This document shows positions 8,166-16,863 of a DNA stretch of 64,000 nucleotides, piece after piece. The position numbers were made by a program, and so were the translations under genes. Source of the DNA: an uncultured Caulobacteraceae bacterium (lineage in GTDB: Bacteria > Pseudomonadota > Alphaproteobacteria > Caulobacterales > Caulobacteraceae); contig CAKZPF010000006.1 in NCBI GenBank assembly GCA_937138625.1, positions 1 to 64,000 on the forward strand, in the 5' to 3' direction. The notes beneath the pieces were generated by a model. The model was not told where the DNA came from. It did no database searches and was given only the letters and a program-made list of their open reading frames with translations. Positions within the stretch are counted from its first letter, which is position 1, and every line of letters starts with the position of its first letter.

Positions 8166-10448
8166 GTTGCGGTTGGACCGCACAGCTATCCCTGCTAAGC
8201 TCTAGACGCCGCCGCACCAGCAACCGCCGTCGGTTGCGGTTGGACCGCACAGCTATCCCTGCTAAGCTCACGGGGATTGAACAGCAGTCACTGGGATTTG
8301 TTGCGGTTGGACCGCACAGCTATCCCTGCTAAGCTGGAAGCACCGTTGAAGTGGCCGCGACTGGTGTTGCGGTTGGACCGCACAGCTATCCCTGCTAAGC
8401 TTCCAAGACTTGGCGAATGCAACCATCTCTTGTTGCGGTTGGACCGCACAGCTATCCCTGCTAAGCTCCCCGTCTATTGGAAAACCCAGGACGTTTTGTT
8501 GCGGTTGGACCGCACAGCTATCCCTGCTAAGCTCCGGGGGCCGGTGACGTGGTGGTAAACGTGAGTTGCGGTTGGACCGCACAGCTATCCCTGCTAAGCT
8601 CAACAGCCGCCACAACGCCATGTTTCACTTGTTGCGGTTGGACCGCACAGCTATCCCTGCTAAGCTTGTTGGCACTGACGCCTATAAGATGCGTCAGTTG
8701 CGGTTGGACCGCACAGCTATCCCTGCTAAGCTAAGAGTTCTTGGCGGTCATTCGCGCAGTCGGTTGCGGTTGGACCGCACAGCTATCCCTGCTAAGCTAC
8801 CAACGCCCGCACCGCGCCCAGCTGATTGGTTGCGGTTGGACCGCACAGCTATCCCTGCTAAGCTTCAACACTCCGTTGGGTTCTACTCAAGGCAGTTGCG
8901 GTTGGACCGCACAGCTATCCCTGCTAAGCTGAAAAAGACCCGTAAAATTAAAAAGCCCACGTTGCGGTTGGACCGCACAGCTATCCCTGCTAAGCTGCCA
9001 GGTGGCCCGCCAAGGCCAGCCGCCACGTTGCGGTTGGACCGCACAGCTATCCCTGCTAAGCTACACCGTCATAACTGGACATTAGGCCACATGTTGCGGT
9101 TGGACCGCACAGCTATCCCTGCTAAGCTGCGTGGACAAATTACTTTATTGCGACTGGTGTTGCGGTTGGACCGCACAGCTATCCCTGCTAAGCTCTTATA
9201 TTGTGACACAGACAGCCTAGCCGTGTTGCGGTTGGACCGCACAGCTATCCCTGCTAAGCTGCAATCGCGCTTTTGGGGGACATCGATGGCGTTGCGGTTG
9301 GACCGCACAGCTATCCCTGCTAAGCTGAAGCAAAATGCCGCCGTGCGGCCATCGCAGTTGCGGTTGGACCGCACAGCTATCCCTGCTAAGCTACATGGCC
9401 CCGTCATGATTTGACCCCCTTCGTTGCGGTTGGACCGCACAGCTATCCCTGCTAAGCTCTTTGCAAGGGCTATAATAGAACTGATGAGGTTGCGGTTGGA
9501 CCGCACAGCTATCCCTGCTAAGCTCGGGTCTAAAGATGTGCGACTGGGATGCGCGTTGCGGTTGGACCGCACAGCTATCCCTGCTAAGCTCACTGTCTCC
9601 GACAATGGATTGCCAGATATGTTGCGGTTGGACCGCACAGCTATCCCTGCTAAGCTCCGGTGCGCAACATCGGCAATCATCAGTTTGTTGCGGTTGGACC
9701 GCACAGCTATCCCTGCTAAGCTTTTGGACTTTATAGCGTCAGGAAAGCGATTGTTGCGGTTGGACCGCACAGCTATCCCTGCTAAGCTAGCAATGTGAAA
9801 GTGGTCAATGCCATCACGGTTGCGGTTGGACCGCACAGCTATCCCTGCTAAGCTCCTGTGTCCTTGGCCCCACTGAAGTAAATTGTTGCGGTTGGACCGC
9901 ACAGCTATCCCTGCTAAGCTGCTGCGGCGCGTGGCCATCGACGTGGTGGTGTTGCGGTTGGACCGCACAGCTATCCCTGCTAAGCTCAAAGGGGAACGTC
10001 CTTGGCTAATTTATATGTTGCGGTTGGACCGCACAGCTATCCCTGCTAAGCTGCGACCTGAAATACCTAAAAACATCCGTCAGTTGCGGTTGGACCGCAC
10101 AGCTATCCCTGCTAAGCTGTGAAAGCAACACGGAAGGCGGTGAGTGATGTTGCGGTTGGACCGCACAGCTATCCCTGCTAAGCTCGTAACGCCAGAAAAT
10201 ACGGCGACAAGGTTGTTGCGGTTGGACCGCACAGCTATCCCTGCTAAGCTCAAGATCCGCAGGCTATGCAGGCGCAACAAGTTGCGGTTGGACCGCACAG
10301 CTATCCCTGCTAAGCTTTGGATGTGCGGTCCGCACACTTGGAGGCAGTTGCGGTTGGACCGCACAGCTATCCCTGCTAAGCTGCAATAGCGGGAAAAAAG
10401 CTATACGCTTTTGTTGCGGTTGGACCGCACAGCTATCCCTGCTAAGCT
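8166..10448 (+). CRISPR. Type II-C CRISPR array, 35 repeats and 34 spacers
   Basis: The 36-bp repeat begins GTTGCGGTTGGACCGCACAG and ends CTATCCCTGCTAAGCT. Every copy read, including both terminal ones, is identical. Spacers are 30 bp except three of 31 bp (8202-8232, 8269-8299, 8534-8564), all near the left end. Inside each repeat, TTGGAC (repeat positions 8-13) and TAAGCT (31-36) are 17 bp apart, with TGC before the second hexamer: an extended -10 promoter shape pointing into the next spacer. TGCGGT and ACCGCA form a short internal hairpin. Transcription on the plus strand agrees with the tracrRNA anti-repeat at 15148 and the plus-strand terminator at 10451. No two spacers are identical. 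Confidence 0.99.
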
Positions 10449-10450
10449 CG

Positions 10451-10484
10451 ACCCCTAATAATCATCTGATTATTAGGGGTTTTT
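10451..10484 (+). terminator. Rho-independent terminator of CRISPR array
   Basis: A perfect 14-bp stem, ACCCCTAATAATCA (10451-10464) with TGATTATTAGGGGT (10467-10480), two-base loop, followed by a T-run on the plus strand. It starts two bases after the last repeat. Read on the minus strand there is no U-tract after the hairpin, so it ends plus-strand array transcripts rather than the cas operon. Confidence 0.85.
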
Positions 10485-10520
10485 CCTTCGTGATCTAATG
10501 AAAAAATAACCAACATTGCC

Positions 10521-10862
10521 TTAAAATAAGCTGAGCTGTTCCGGTTTTCCAGGCGTCTCGATTCGCTTTTGGCCTCGAAAGCGTTGTGTTTGCGCAAATT
10601 GCTTATCGGTAAAAAACAGAACATCCAATTTCCCATACGGCGGCACAACATCACCAATTTGCTTCGCGTATGATTCTGCCAATTCGCGACTGGCCGCAAA
10701 GCGCGTGTACACAGAGAACTGTACCATCTCAAACCCAAGATCCAAAAGGAATTTTCTGAATTTTGTTGCTCGTTTACGCTCGGATTTTGTCACAACCGGA
10801 AGATCAAAAAGTGCCCATACCCACATCAGTCTGTATCCTGAAAGTTTGCTATAGCGGCTCAT
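10521..10862 (-). CDS. cas2: CRISPR-associated endonuclease Cas2
   Basis: Small spacer-acquisition subunit of 113 residues that forms the Cas1-Cas2 integrase. Seen: the ferredoxin-like start YRLMWVWALFDLPVVTKSERK, with the conserved Asp of the first strand in FDLP, and the C-terminal PEQLSLF tail typical of type II-C Cas2. It is last in the cas9-cas1-cas2 operon; its ATG overlaps the cas1 stop by 4 bp, indicating coupled translation. The region between its stop and the array contains the array terminator. Confidence 0.97.
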   Translation of the reverse strand: MSRYSKLSGYRLMWVWALFDLPVVTKSERKRATKFRKFLLDLGFEMVQFSVYTRFAASRELAESYAKQIGDVVPPYGKLDVLFFTDKQFAQTQRFRGQKRIETPGKPEQLSLF

Positions 10863-11815
10863 GCGACGTCCCCAGTTTCATTCCCACTTTGATCGTTGGC
10901 GGCATGCGGTTGCGGTAAAGGAGATAGTGGCAAATCAAGTCCCACGCTTTCGCCCGTGTAATTCTGGACTAAGGACTGGCTGAGCCGCACCAGAACCCAT
11001 GATAATGGAGCCATGCCTGAATTGGTTTTGAAGTCAGACTGGATAACGGAGCAAAGAGCACGTTTACATTCGGGCGTGATCTCGTCAAAGCCTTGCCGAA
11101 TCAGATCAATCACCAACAAGTCAATGGCGGGGCGGAAGGGCTCCATTATATCATCAGCCAGGCGCAGAGCATCCCCGCCACTTTTGTGATGTATGCCGAG
11201 AGAAGGATGCAACCCGGCCGCCACAATGGCCCGCGCGCTGGCTGCGCGTAAGATCGCATACCCATAATTCAACATGCCATTGACGCCGGGCAGATCACGC
11301 TCGCGCTTAAACCCATGACCCATAACCAAGGGCCAGTAATATTGCGCGGCCTGGGCTTCGGCATTATCTGGATCGCCAGAGCGCACAGACTTTGCCAAGC
11401 GATTGAGCCGTTCTGCATCAAGGCCAAGTGTTGCTGCGACAGCTGCTTGGGCCATAATTTTTGCTTTTACCAATTCAGCCCATAAACGTTTGCCCATGGG
11501 GCGGGTGGCATTGGCCTGGGCCTCGAACCGATGGCCTTGGGCATGGTGCCCACTGATCGGCAGTATCGCAGCTGCTGGCGCATAATTGTGTGCCAGAATG
11601 ACAACCGGAGTGTTTTGGTTTGCCAATGCAGCCAGTGCAGCATTTGACCACATAATGCCGTGCGTGCTGGCTATGACCGCATCAATATCGGTTATGGGAA
11701 TACGGCCAACCTCATTTGATGGACCGCCTTTGACCGCCTCGCGGACAACCAGAAAGCCACGATCCAAATGGACGCTGCGGCCATCTTGGGTGATTTCAAC
11801 GATACGTCCAGGCAT
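10859..11815 (-). CDS. cas1: CRISPR-associated integrase Cas1 (type II-C)
   Basis: Metal-dependent integrase that inserts new spacers with Cas2; 318 residues from the chosen start. Characteristic segments: ASTHGIMWSNAALAALANQNTP, the Glu-bearing NAEAQAAQYYWPLV, and LHPSLGIHHKSGGDALRLADDIMEPFRP, which together hold the Glu/His/Asp metal site. The frame opens at 11827, but GAGGA lies 5 bases before ATG 11815 and within the earlier start, so MPGRIVEI is preferred. It begins about 50 bp after cas9 ends and overlaps cas2. No csn2 or cas4 is present, which supports II-C. Confidence 0.97.
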   Translation of the reverse strand: MPGRIVEITQDGRSVHLDRGFLVVREAVKGGPSNEVGRIPITDIDAVIASTHGIMWSNAALAALANQNTPVVILAHNYAPAAAILPISGHHAQGHRFEAQANATRPMGKRLWAELVKAKIMAQAAVAATLGLDAERLNRLAKSVRSGDPDNAEAQAAQYYWPLVMGHGFKRERDLPGVNGMLNYGYAILRAASARAIVAAGLHPSLGIHHKSGGDALRLADDIMEPFRPAIDLLVIDLIRQGFDEITPECKRALCSVIQSDFKTNSGMAPLSWVLVRLSQSLVQNYTGESVGLDLPLSPLPQPHAANDQSGNETGDVA

Positions 11816-11867
11816 GATATTCCTCATTCAAAAGGAATATTCTCAGCAAGCAACATGCCAAAAGGCG

Positions 11868-14800
11868 CTAGGGCTTTACACCATAAGACCTGAGTTTCGG
11901 GGCCGCCGCAATCTTCCCCGTGGGACTAACGATTACACGGCGAGCCCTTCGGTCTTTGAGTTTGCTGATACTGGCTAGATCCCATCTGAAGGGATCATCC
12001 ACATCATCATGGCGCTTCTGGTGAGCGCCCCCCTCGTTATGGTGAACGAGATAGAGAATGTTGTTACTTGGCGACAGCCGCTTCACCACCTTGATGATAT
12101 TCACACCATCATCATCAAGCTGAACGGCATCCCCCTTGTGGAGCCGCATGATGTGCTTAGCGGTGGGGTGTTCGGTCAGCCATTTGGGCTGCCAGCCTTT
12201 CTGGTTGACCTCGAACACACTAGCGGCGCAGCCAATCCATTTACCATTTTCAAGCTCGATGATATCCATATGATGGTTGTCACCTGGCTTGACATACTTA
12301 TAGGGCTCACCTGTTTTCCTGTCATGAATGGGGACCGCATCTCCCACTGGTTTTAACATGCGCACACGCCGCACACCCGTTTTTGCTGACCATTCAGCCA
12401 ATAGTTTGGCCAATTCTTTCTTGTCACTGCCTGCCTCATAAGCAATTTGCTGCAGGGCTTCGCGTGTGGGAATGTCTCGAATCTGGTTGATTTCCTTGGG
12501 GGATAGGCCCGCAACTGGTTTTCGCACCACAACATTGCCAATATCGAGATCACCTCTTGCTCGATTGCGATCATTATCCCGCACCGGACCATATGCCGTT
12601 TCTTCGTGTAAGGGACCGGCCAGTCCATGATCTGGCTTGTGACTGACTATGATTTTTGTAACGATGTCTTGCACATTCTCGCGGAAGCCATCGTAAGGGA
12701 CATCCATACCGGATGTCACCTTATCCAGTGTGGTTCTTTCATTGTGTGCGGCGGCGCGACTGATCTTCTGCAGCATACCCCGATCAATGGCGGCAATGGT
12801 GCAGGCATCAATGGCATGGTGGCGGTGATCATCACGGTTTTTACGGTTATGATCACTGAGAATACTATTCAGCCCCCAGCAATGGCGCAAAAGCGATGTC
12901 ATGCGCCCTGTGACCACCCAAACCTGATTGGCATCGCAGATGCTGGTCAAATAGGTCTTGGCCGCACGTGACAGGTGGCGCGTATCATTGAGCTGGCGAG
13001 CTAGAAAATCGTTCTTGGGGTCATCCTTGAACCGGTCCATAGCGTCAGGTTTAAATCGCCAGCTTTTGTTTGCAGGCATGAACTGTGCGCGAGCCAGCAT
13101 CTCATCCAAATTAAACATGTTCGGAATATGCTCGGCGGCTTCAGCCGGTGAATAATTCCGCTTCAGGCGATTGGCACGGCGCAGGGAGACGGTTTTGTTC
13201 GCACGGCTATCATCAAGTGTGCGTGAGAAGGGCAAGATATGCTCGATTTCAACCTCGGCTGAAAACAGTTGCTCCTTGCTGATGGTCTCGCCAGTGTAGG
13301 GACAGCAACGATTGAGCGGGCTGTCACCCAGCTCTTCCCACAAGCGTAATCTCAATCTGTTCTCACCATTCTGTCGCTCGCCCAACTCAGTGAGTTCTTT
13401 GTTCAACCTAGCATTTTGCTCTTCATTTTTCTTGTTTTCTTTCTGCGCCTTATCACGCTCTTTTTTCGATTGTTTGAGGTCACGGGCCAGTTCAATCACA
13501 ATTTGATCTGGTTTTCCGTATTGCTTGATCAGCTCATTAACAACCGTACGAATTTGATTAAGGCCAATGTGCACGGTTGGATTGGCGATTTTGCCCTTCA
13601 CCCGTTCTATATGATCACCCTCTGACGCAGCAGGGTCTGGAATAACGCTGCTGGTGAGAATCTCGCCATAGTACGGCAATTCATCATGCTGCTCTGTTGA
13701 AAACTGAGAATGGTGGTAGCCTGCACGTTCTGCGGCCGTTGAATAGGGCACAACATCCGCGTTTAGCTCATTAACAATTGCTCTCATGGCTGTAAGCCCT
13801 AAGCGCGATGTACCAGGGATGAGATTAATAGAAATGACTTCGTCAATAGATTCTGCTCCAAGGTCAGTATGCTTACGCAGCCAACCTTTTAGATCCTCCT
13901 TATCATCTACATATAAAAGTTGCTCTACGATTTCCTCTTGCTTCTCCGCTGATAACGCAAACCAGCTCGCGCCCCAAGGGCTTTTCCTTTTTGGGGTATC
14001 CTTGGCCAATTTTTTTGCTGTCTCGCAGCCCTTCAGCTTATCTTTTTGACCTTCAGCAAGGTTGATTTTCGCTTCTGCAGGCAGGTTTAGAGCTTTCCTT
14101 AGTTTGCTCATGGATATATCCACGCCTGCCAACAATTGCTCGGCCAACATATCCCGCGTTTCAAGATCAAGCCGCTGCTCAGGTGCGCCGAGCTCAAACT
14201 CAATGCGAATATTATTCAGCTCCTGATAAATGCGAAAAGCCTGTGTCAGGGGGTGGGCCTGGTAAAGGCGCTCTTCATGTGTGTTGAAAGGGCACTTACC
14301 TTTCAATGGCTTTTTCAGTTTGCGCTGGAATAACAAGGCCGATTTGATCTTATCGTATGCCTCTTGCGTTAGGGTTTTTGGGTAGTGAGATTGCTGTGCC
14401 ATCCACAAAGCATCGAACTCGGCTTCGATAAGGTCTCGTGTTGGGTAAAAATCATATAAGGATTTTGAACCCTCACCTGTCATTCGGATACGCACAGGTT
14501 GGCGGTCCCGTGGGTTTTGCGCACTTTGCCTATCAGCGTAAAATTGCCCCAATGTTGCAAAGCCACCTTCTGCGAGGCTTTCTTTTAACCGCTTAGAGGC
14601 TAAGGCGATCTTTCCTGTTTCTTTGTCATCTGTTGCATCAGATATACGATTGCTCTTGAACCCTCGTCTTTGATTGAGATGAAATAACGCCCGCCCCAGG
14701 TGATAAATGGGGACTTTTTCTGATACAGCCTGCGCACGAATGGTGTACGGATCTATGGTCTCTAATGCCTTTTGAGATTCGCTATCATTCGGGAAAAGAC

Positions 14801-15053
14801 CGTGCGCGCTTAGTAGATGCAGAAGATACTTGCGCCGTTGCAAATACCGATCCCTGCCCCGGCGCATACCCCGCGCCTCCCGTCGCTTTACGGCAAGTGG
14901 GGTCTTATCTTTTTCATTCCGACCATCTGAAAATAGGCGTACACCTGCAGCTAGAAGTTTAGTTAAAGACGATGGTTTGGCACAATCCGAAAGTTCATAG
15001 AGGGCCCATCCTATCGATGTATCACCTATGTCCAATGCAAGCCGCGTTTTCAT
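11868..15053 (-). CDS. cas9: CRISPR effector nuclease Cas9, type II-C
   Basis: RNA-guided DNA endonuclease of 1061 residues, the compact size of II-C Cas9. RuvC-I LDIGDTSIGWAL with D8; arginine-rich bridge helix about 55-78 (VKRREARGMRRGRDRY); RuvC-II IVIELARD with E521; HNH domain EVEIEHILPFSRTLDDS with H605 and N628; RuvC-III HRHHAIDA with H746/D749. All catalytic residues are present, so both strand cuts should be possible. The C-terminal ~200 residues hold the PAM-interacting region, including IIELENGKWIG and MRLHKGDAV. Residue 604 is Glu where many HNH domains have Asp before the His. It is first in cas9-cas1-cas2 and divergent from the predicted tracrRNA. The PAM cannot be read from sequence. 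Confidence 0.98.
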   Translation of the reverse strand: MKTRLALDIGDTSIGWALYELSDCAKPSSLTKLLAAGVRLFSDGRNEKDKTPLAVKRREARGMRRGRDRYLQRRKYLLHLLSAHGLFPNDSESQKALETIDPYTIRAQAVSEKVPIYHLGRALFHLNQRRGFKSNRISDATDDKETGKIALASKRLKESLAEGGFATLGQFYADRQSAQNPRDRQPVRIRMTGEGSKSLYDFYPTRDLIEAEFDALWMAQQSHYPKTLTQEAYDKIKSALLFQRKLKKPLKGKCPFNTHEERLYQAHPLTQAFRIYQELNNIRIEFELGAPEQRLDLETRDMLAEQLLAGVDISMSKLRKALNLPAEAKINLAEGQKDKLKGCETAKKLAKDTPKRKSPWGASWFALSAEKQEEIVEQLLYVDDKEDLKGWLRKHTDLGAESIDEVISINLIPGTSRLGLTAMRAIVNELNADVVPYSTAAERAGYHHSQFSTEQHDELPYYGEILTSSVIPDPAASEGDHIERVKGKIANPTVHIGLNQIRTVVNELIKQYGKPDQIVIELARDLKQSKKERDKAQKENKKNEEQNARLNKELTELGERQNGENRLRLRLWEELGDSPLNRCCPYTGETISKEQLFSAEVEIEHILPFSRTLDDSRANKTVSLRRANRLKRNYSPAEAAEHIPNMFNLDEMLARAQFMPANKSWRFKPDAMDRFKDDPKNDFLARQLNDTRHLSRAAKTYLTSICDANQVWVVTGRMTSLLRHCWGLNSILSDHNRKNRDDHRHHAIDACTIAAIDRGMLQKISRAAAHNERTTLDKVTSGMDVPYDGFRENVQDIVTKIIVSHKPDHGLAGPLHEETAYGPVRDNDRNRARGDLDIGNVVVRKPVAGLSPKEINQIRDIPTREALQQIAYEAGSDKKELAKLLAEWSAKTGVRRVRMLKPVGDAVPIHDRKTGEPYKYVKPGDNHHMDIIELENGKWIGCAASVFEVNQKGWQPKWLTEHPTAKHIMRLHKGDAVQLDDDGVNIIKVVKRLSPSNNILYLVHHNEGGAHQKRHDDVDDPFRWDLASISKLKDRRARRVIVSPTGKIAAAPKLRSYGVKP

Positions 15054-15114
15054 TGTTTTGCTCCCCGATTATTTTCTGAGTGAATAACAACATGACAGAA
15101 ATTGCAATTGGTAC

Positions 15115-15142
15115 TTGCTCTCTAATTTGAATTTTGTATAAT
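15115..15142 (+). promoter_or_regulatory. Predicted tracrRNA promoter
   Basis: TTGCTC at 15115-15120 and a perfect TATAAT at 15137-15142, 16 bp apart, on the plus strand. Initiation 6-7 bases downstream would fall at the first bases of the anti-repeat (about 15148-15149), so the RNA would begin with the crRNA-pairing segment. Confidence 0.7.
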
Positions 15143-15147
15143 CGGGA

Positions 15148-15235
15148 AGCTTAGCAGCGATAGCTGTGCGTTCTCTCCGTTAACACGTGAGGATTCACAC
15201 AAGATACGGGTGGGCCGCGGCCCACCCTTATTTTT
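15148..15235 (+). ncRNA. Predicted tracrRNA
   Basis: The anti-repeat at 15148-15184 reads AGCTTAGCAG-C-GATAGCTGTGCG and then CCGTTAAC. It is complementary to the 3' and central repeat with one C:C mismatch, then an unpaired patch, then pairing to the repeat's GTTGCGG end. That duplex with internal bulge is the usual crRNA:tracrRNA shape. Downstream come a short stem GTGA-GGAT-TCAC (15187-15198, nexus-like) and a strong terminator stem GGGTGGGCC/GGCCCACCC with a T-run (15208-15235). It lies about 95 bp from the cas9 start, on the opposite strand, and supports plus-strand crRNAs. Expression is not shown. Confidence 0.88.
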
Positions 15236-15343
15236 AATCTGAGCGACTTAAAGAGCTTTGAGCCCAGGACTTTAACGATCGCAACACCGTATCGAAGCTT
15301 CAAAGCCCTGCCCCCTACACTGAGCATCCTAGTTTTTTCCCTT

Positions 15344-15565
15344 TTACGGCAGGGTATACCAGGTTGCTTTGCCGGTGCCGTGGCGGACAAGCCGGCCTTG
15401 TTCCAGCAATCGTTTGAAATGCTCTTTGAGTGTGTTGCGGCTTGCGCCGGTTAATCGGGTCATTTCACCTATGGTTATGCGGCCGCGCTGGCGCGCTTCA
15501 TCAATGATCTGCGCGGCCAGTTCTGGCAGTGCTGCCAGCATCAGCTTTGCGCGCCATAAACACAC
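15344..15565 (-). CDS. Small winged-helix DNA-binding protein (candidate)
   Basis: A 73-residue frame that is mostly one winged helix: AAQIIDEARQRGRITIGEMT, then RLTGASRNTLKEHFKRLLEQ and GRLVRHGTGKATWYTLP. This resembles HTH tails found at the ends of larger proteins, so it could be a free-standing regulator or the remnant of a longer gene. It starts 24 bp from the palindrome cluster at 15589-15658 and is divergent from fic, which suggests (inference) that it regulates fic. Start choice is uncertain; ATG 15541 would give 65 residues. Confidence 0.5.
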   Translation of the reverse strand: MCLWRAKLMLAALPELAAQIIDEARQRGRITIGEMTRLTGASRNTLKEHFKRLLEQGRLVRHGTGKATWYTLP

Positions 15566-15588
15566 CCATATTCATCCATATTTGGGCA

Positions 15589-15658
15589 TCGTTTAATAAG
15601 GGGTGGCGCTATTAAACGAAAAGCCGTTTTGGTTTAATAGCGATAGACCTTATTAAAG
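15589..15658. repeat. Nested palindrome upstream of fic
   Basis: The order is TTTAATAAG (15592-15600), CGCTATTAAAC (15607-15617), GTTTAATAGCG (15632-15642), CTTATTAAA (15649-15657): two nested inverted repeats giving four related half-sites, ending 22 bp before the fic start. A closely matching copy without the last half-site lies just after fic (16864-16917). It is likely an operator in the HTH-fic divergent region, or a boundary repeat of a mobile cassette. Confidence 0.75.
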
Positions 15659-15679
15659 GTTCAGGGTATAAGGTGGGGC

Positions 15680-16849
15680 ATGAACGTCTCTAAGCAACGT
15701 CTTGGCCAATATATTCCCTCAACAGTTATGGGTGAGACGGTACGAGCGTTTTTGCCACCGCCGTTGCCGCCTGTGCCCGCCATTGACCTGGGTCAGTTTT
15801 ATGAGCGCATTGACCGCGCCAATCAGGTTATCGGGCGGTTGGATGGCGTGTCCACTTTGTTGCCCGATCCTTCCCTATTTCTCTATTTTTATGTGCGCAA
15901 GGAAGCGTTGTTATCCTCGCAAATTGAGGGTACCCAATCATCGCTGAGCGATTTGCTGCTTTTTGAAAGTCAAGAAACTCCGGGCACACCGATTGATGAT
16001 GTCGAAGAGGTTTCAAATTATGTCGCGGCCATGAATTATGGCCTGGAACGCTTGGAAAGCGGCTTTCCTTTATCCCTACGTCTGATACGTGAAATTCATG
16101 CGGTATTGATGCGAGGTGGCAGGGGGGCCACTAAACAGCCGGGGGATTTTCGACGTTCGCAAAATTGGATTGGGGGAACTAGACCCGGCAACGCAATTTT
16201 CGTGCCCCCCCCGATAGATAAAATGGATGAATGTCTAAGTGACCTTGAACGGTTCTTACATGATGATCGTCACAAGCTGCCCGTGTTGGTGCGCGCGGCC
16301 CTAGCACATGTTCAGTTTGAAACCATCCATCCCTTTCTTGATGGTAATGGGCGCTTGGGAAGGTTGCTCATTACCCTGATCCTTTGCAATGCGGGGCTGA
16401 TGCAGGAGCCGATCTTGTACCTGAGCCTCTATTTCAAGACCCATCGCGACCAGTATTATGAGCTGCTCAATCGCGTGCGTAGCCATGGCGATTGGGAAAG
16501 CTGGCTGGCCTTTTTCCTAGACGGTGTGAGCGATGTGGCCACCGGTGCGTCTGAATCTGCCAAGCGTATATTAAATCTTTTTGAGTGTGATCGGATCATT
16601 CTGCAGGCTGAGGGGCGTCGCGCTTCAACCCTATTACGAGTGCATGAGCATTTTCAAAAGCATCCTTATTCAGGGGTTTCAATGCTCGCTGAGCACACAA
16701 AGCTATCATTTCCCGCCGCTAACAGCGCCATTGAAACTATGGTAGCAAAGGGGATTTTGAAAGAAGCCACCGGGCGCAGTCGTGATCGCGTGTTTGCCTA
16801 TTCCGCCTATCTCGCCATTCTCTCCGAGGGTGCTGAGCCGATCCGATAG
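15680..16849 (+). CDS. Fic-domain AMP-transferase, class II
   Basis: Fic proteins attach AMP (or another phosphate-linked group) to target proteins, often as toxins or regulators. This one has 389 residues: an N-terminal Fic_N region, inhibitory motif SSQIEG (S79-G84, class II [S/T]xxxE[G/N]), Fic core HPFLDGNGRLGR (H217-R228) with all catalytic residues, and a C-terminal winged helix (about 310-380). The intramolecular inhibitory helix means no separate antitoxin is required. AAGGTGGGGC before ATG 15680 is the ribosome site. Near-identical palindromes flank the gene. Its location beside CRISPR-Cas on the island suggests acquired defence or regulation; the target is unknown. Confidence 0.92.
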   Translation: MNVSKQRLGQYIPSTVMGETVRAFLPPPLPPVPAIDLGQFYERIDRANQVIGRLDGVSTLLPDPSLFLYFYVRKEALLSSQIEGTQSSLSDLLLFESQETPGTPIDDVEEVSNYVAAMNYGLERLESGFPLSLRLIREIHAVLMRGGRGATKQPGDFRRSQNWIGGTRPGNAIFVPPPIDKMDECLSDLERFLHDDRHKLPVLVRAALAHVQFETIHPFLDGNGRLGRLLITLILCNAGLMQEPILYLSLYFKTHRDQYYELLNRVRSHGDWESWLAFFLDGVSDVATGASESAKRILNLFECDRIILQAEGRRASTLLRVHEHFQKHPYSGVSMLAEHTKLSFPAANSAIETMVAKGILKEATGRSRDRVFAYSAYLAILSEGAEPIR

Positions 16850-16863
16850 AGCTTATTCTCTGA

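Noticed and set aside
8631..8732. Spacer 8 reads GTDAYKMR in the plus frame, like the start of nicotinate phosphoribosyltransferase
   Set aside because: Only about six residues agree with the TDAYK motif; too weak without a database match.
10317..10346. Spacer 33 contains TGTGCGGTCCGCACA, matching 10 bases of the reverse complement of the repeat
   Set aside because: The match follows from a GC-rich palindrome common to both and is short; there is no further similarity, so self-derivation is not supported.
8277..10389. Long open frames inside the CRISPR array with repeated LRLDRTAIPAKL (plus) or SLAGIAVRSNRN (minus)
   Set aside because: The 66-bp period is a multiple of three and the repeat lacks stop codons in these frames, so open frames arise by chance; they are not genes.
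12353..12628. Small frames inside cas9 on both strands
   Set aside because: All lie within the intact 1061-residue Cas9 frame and have no ribosome site or domain.
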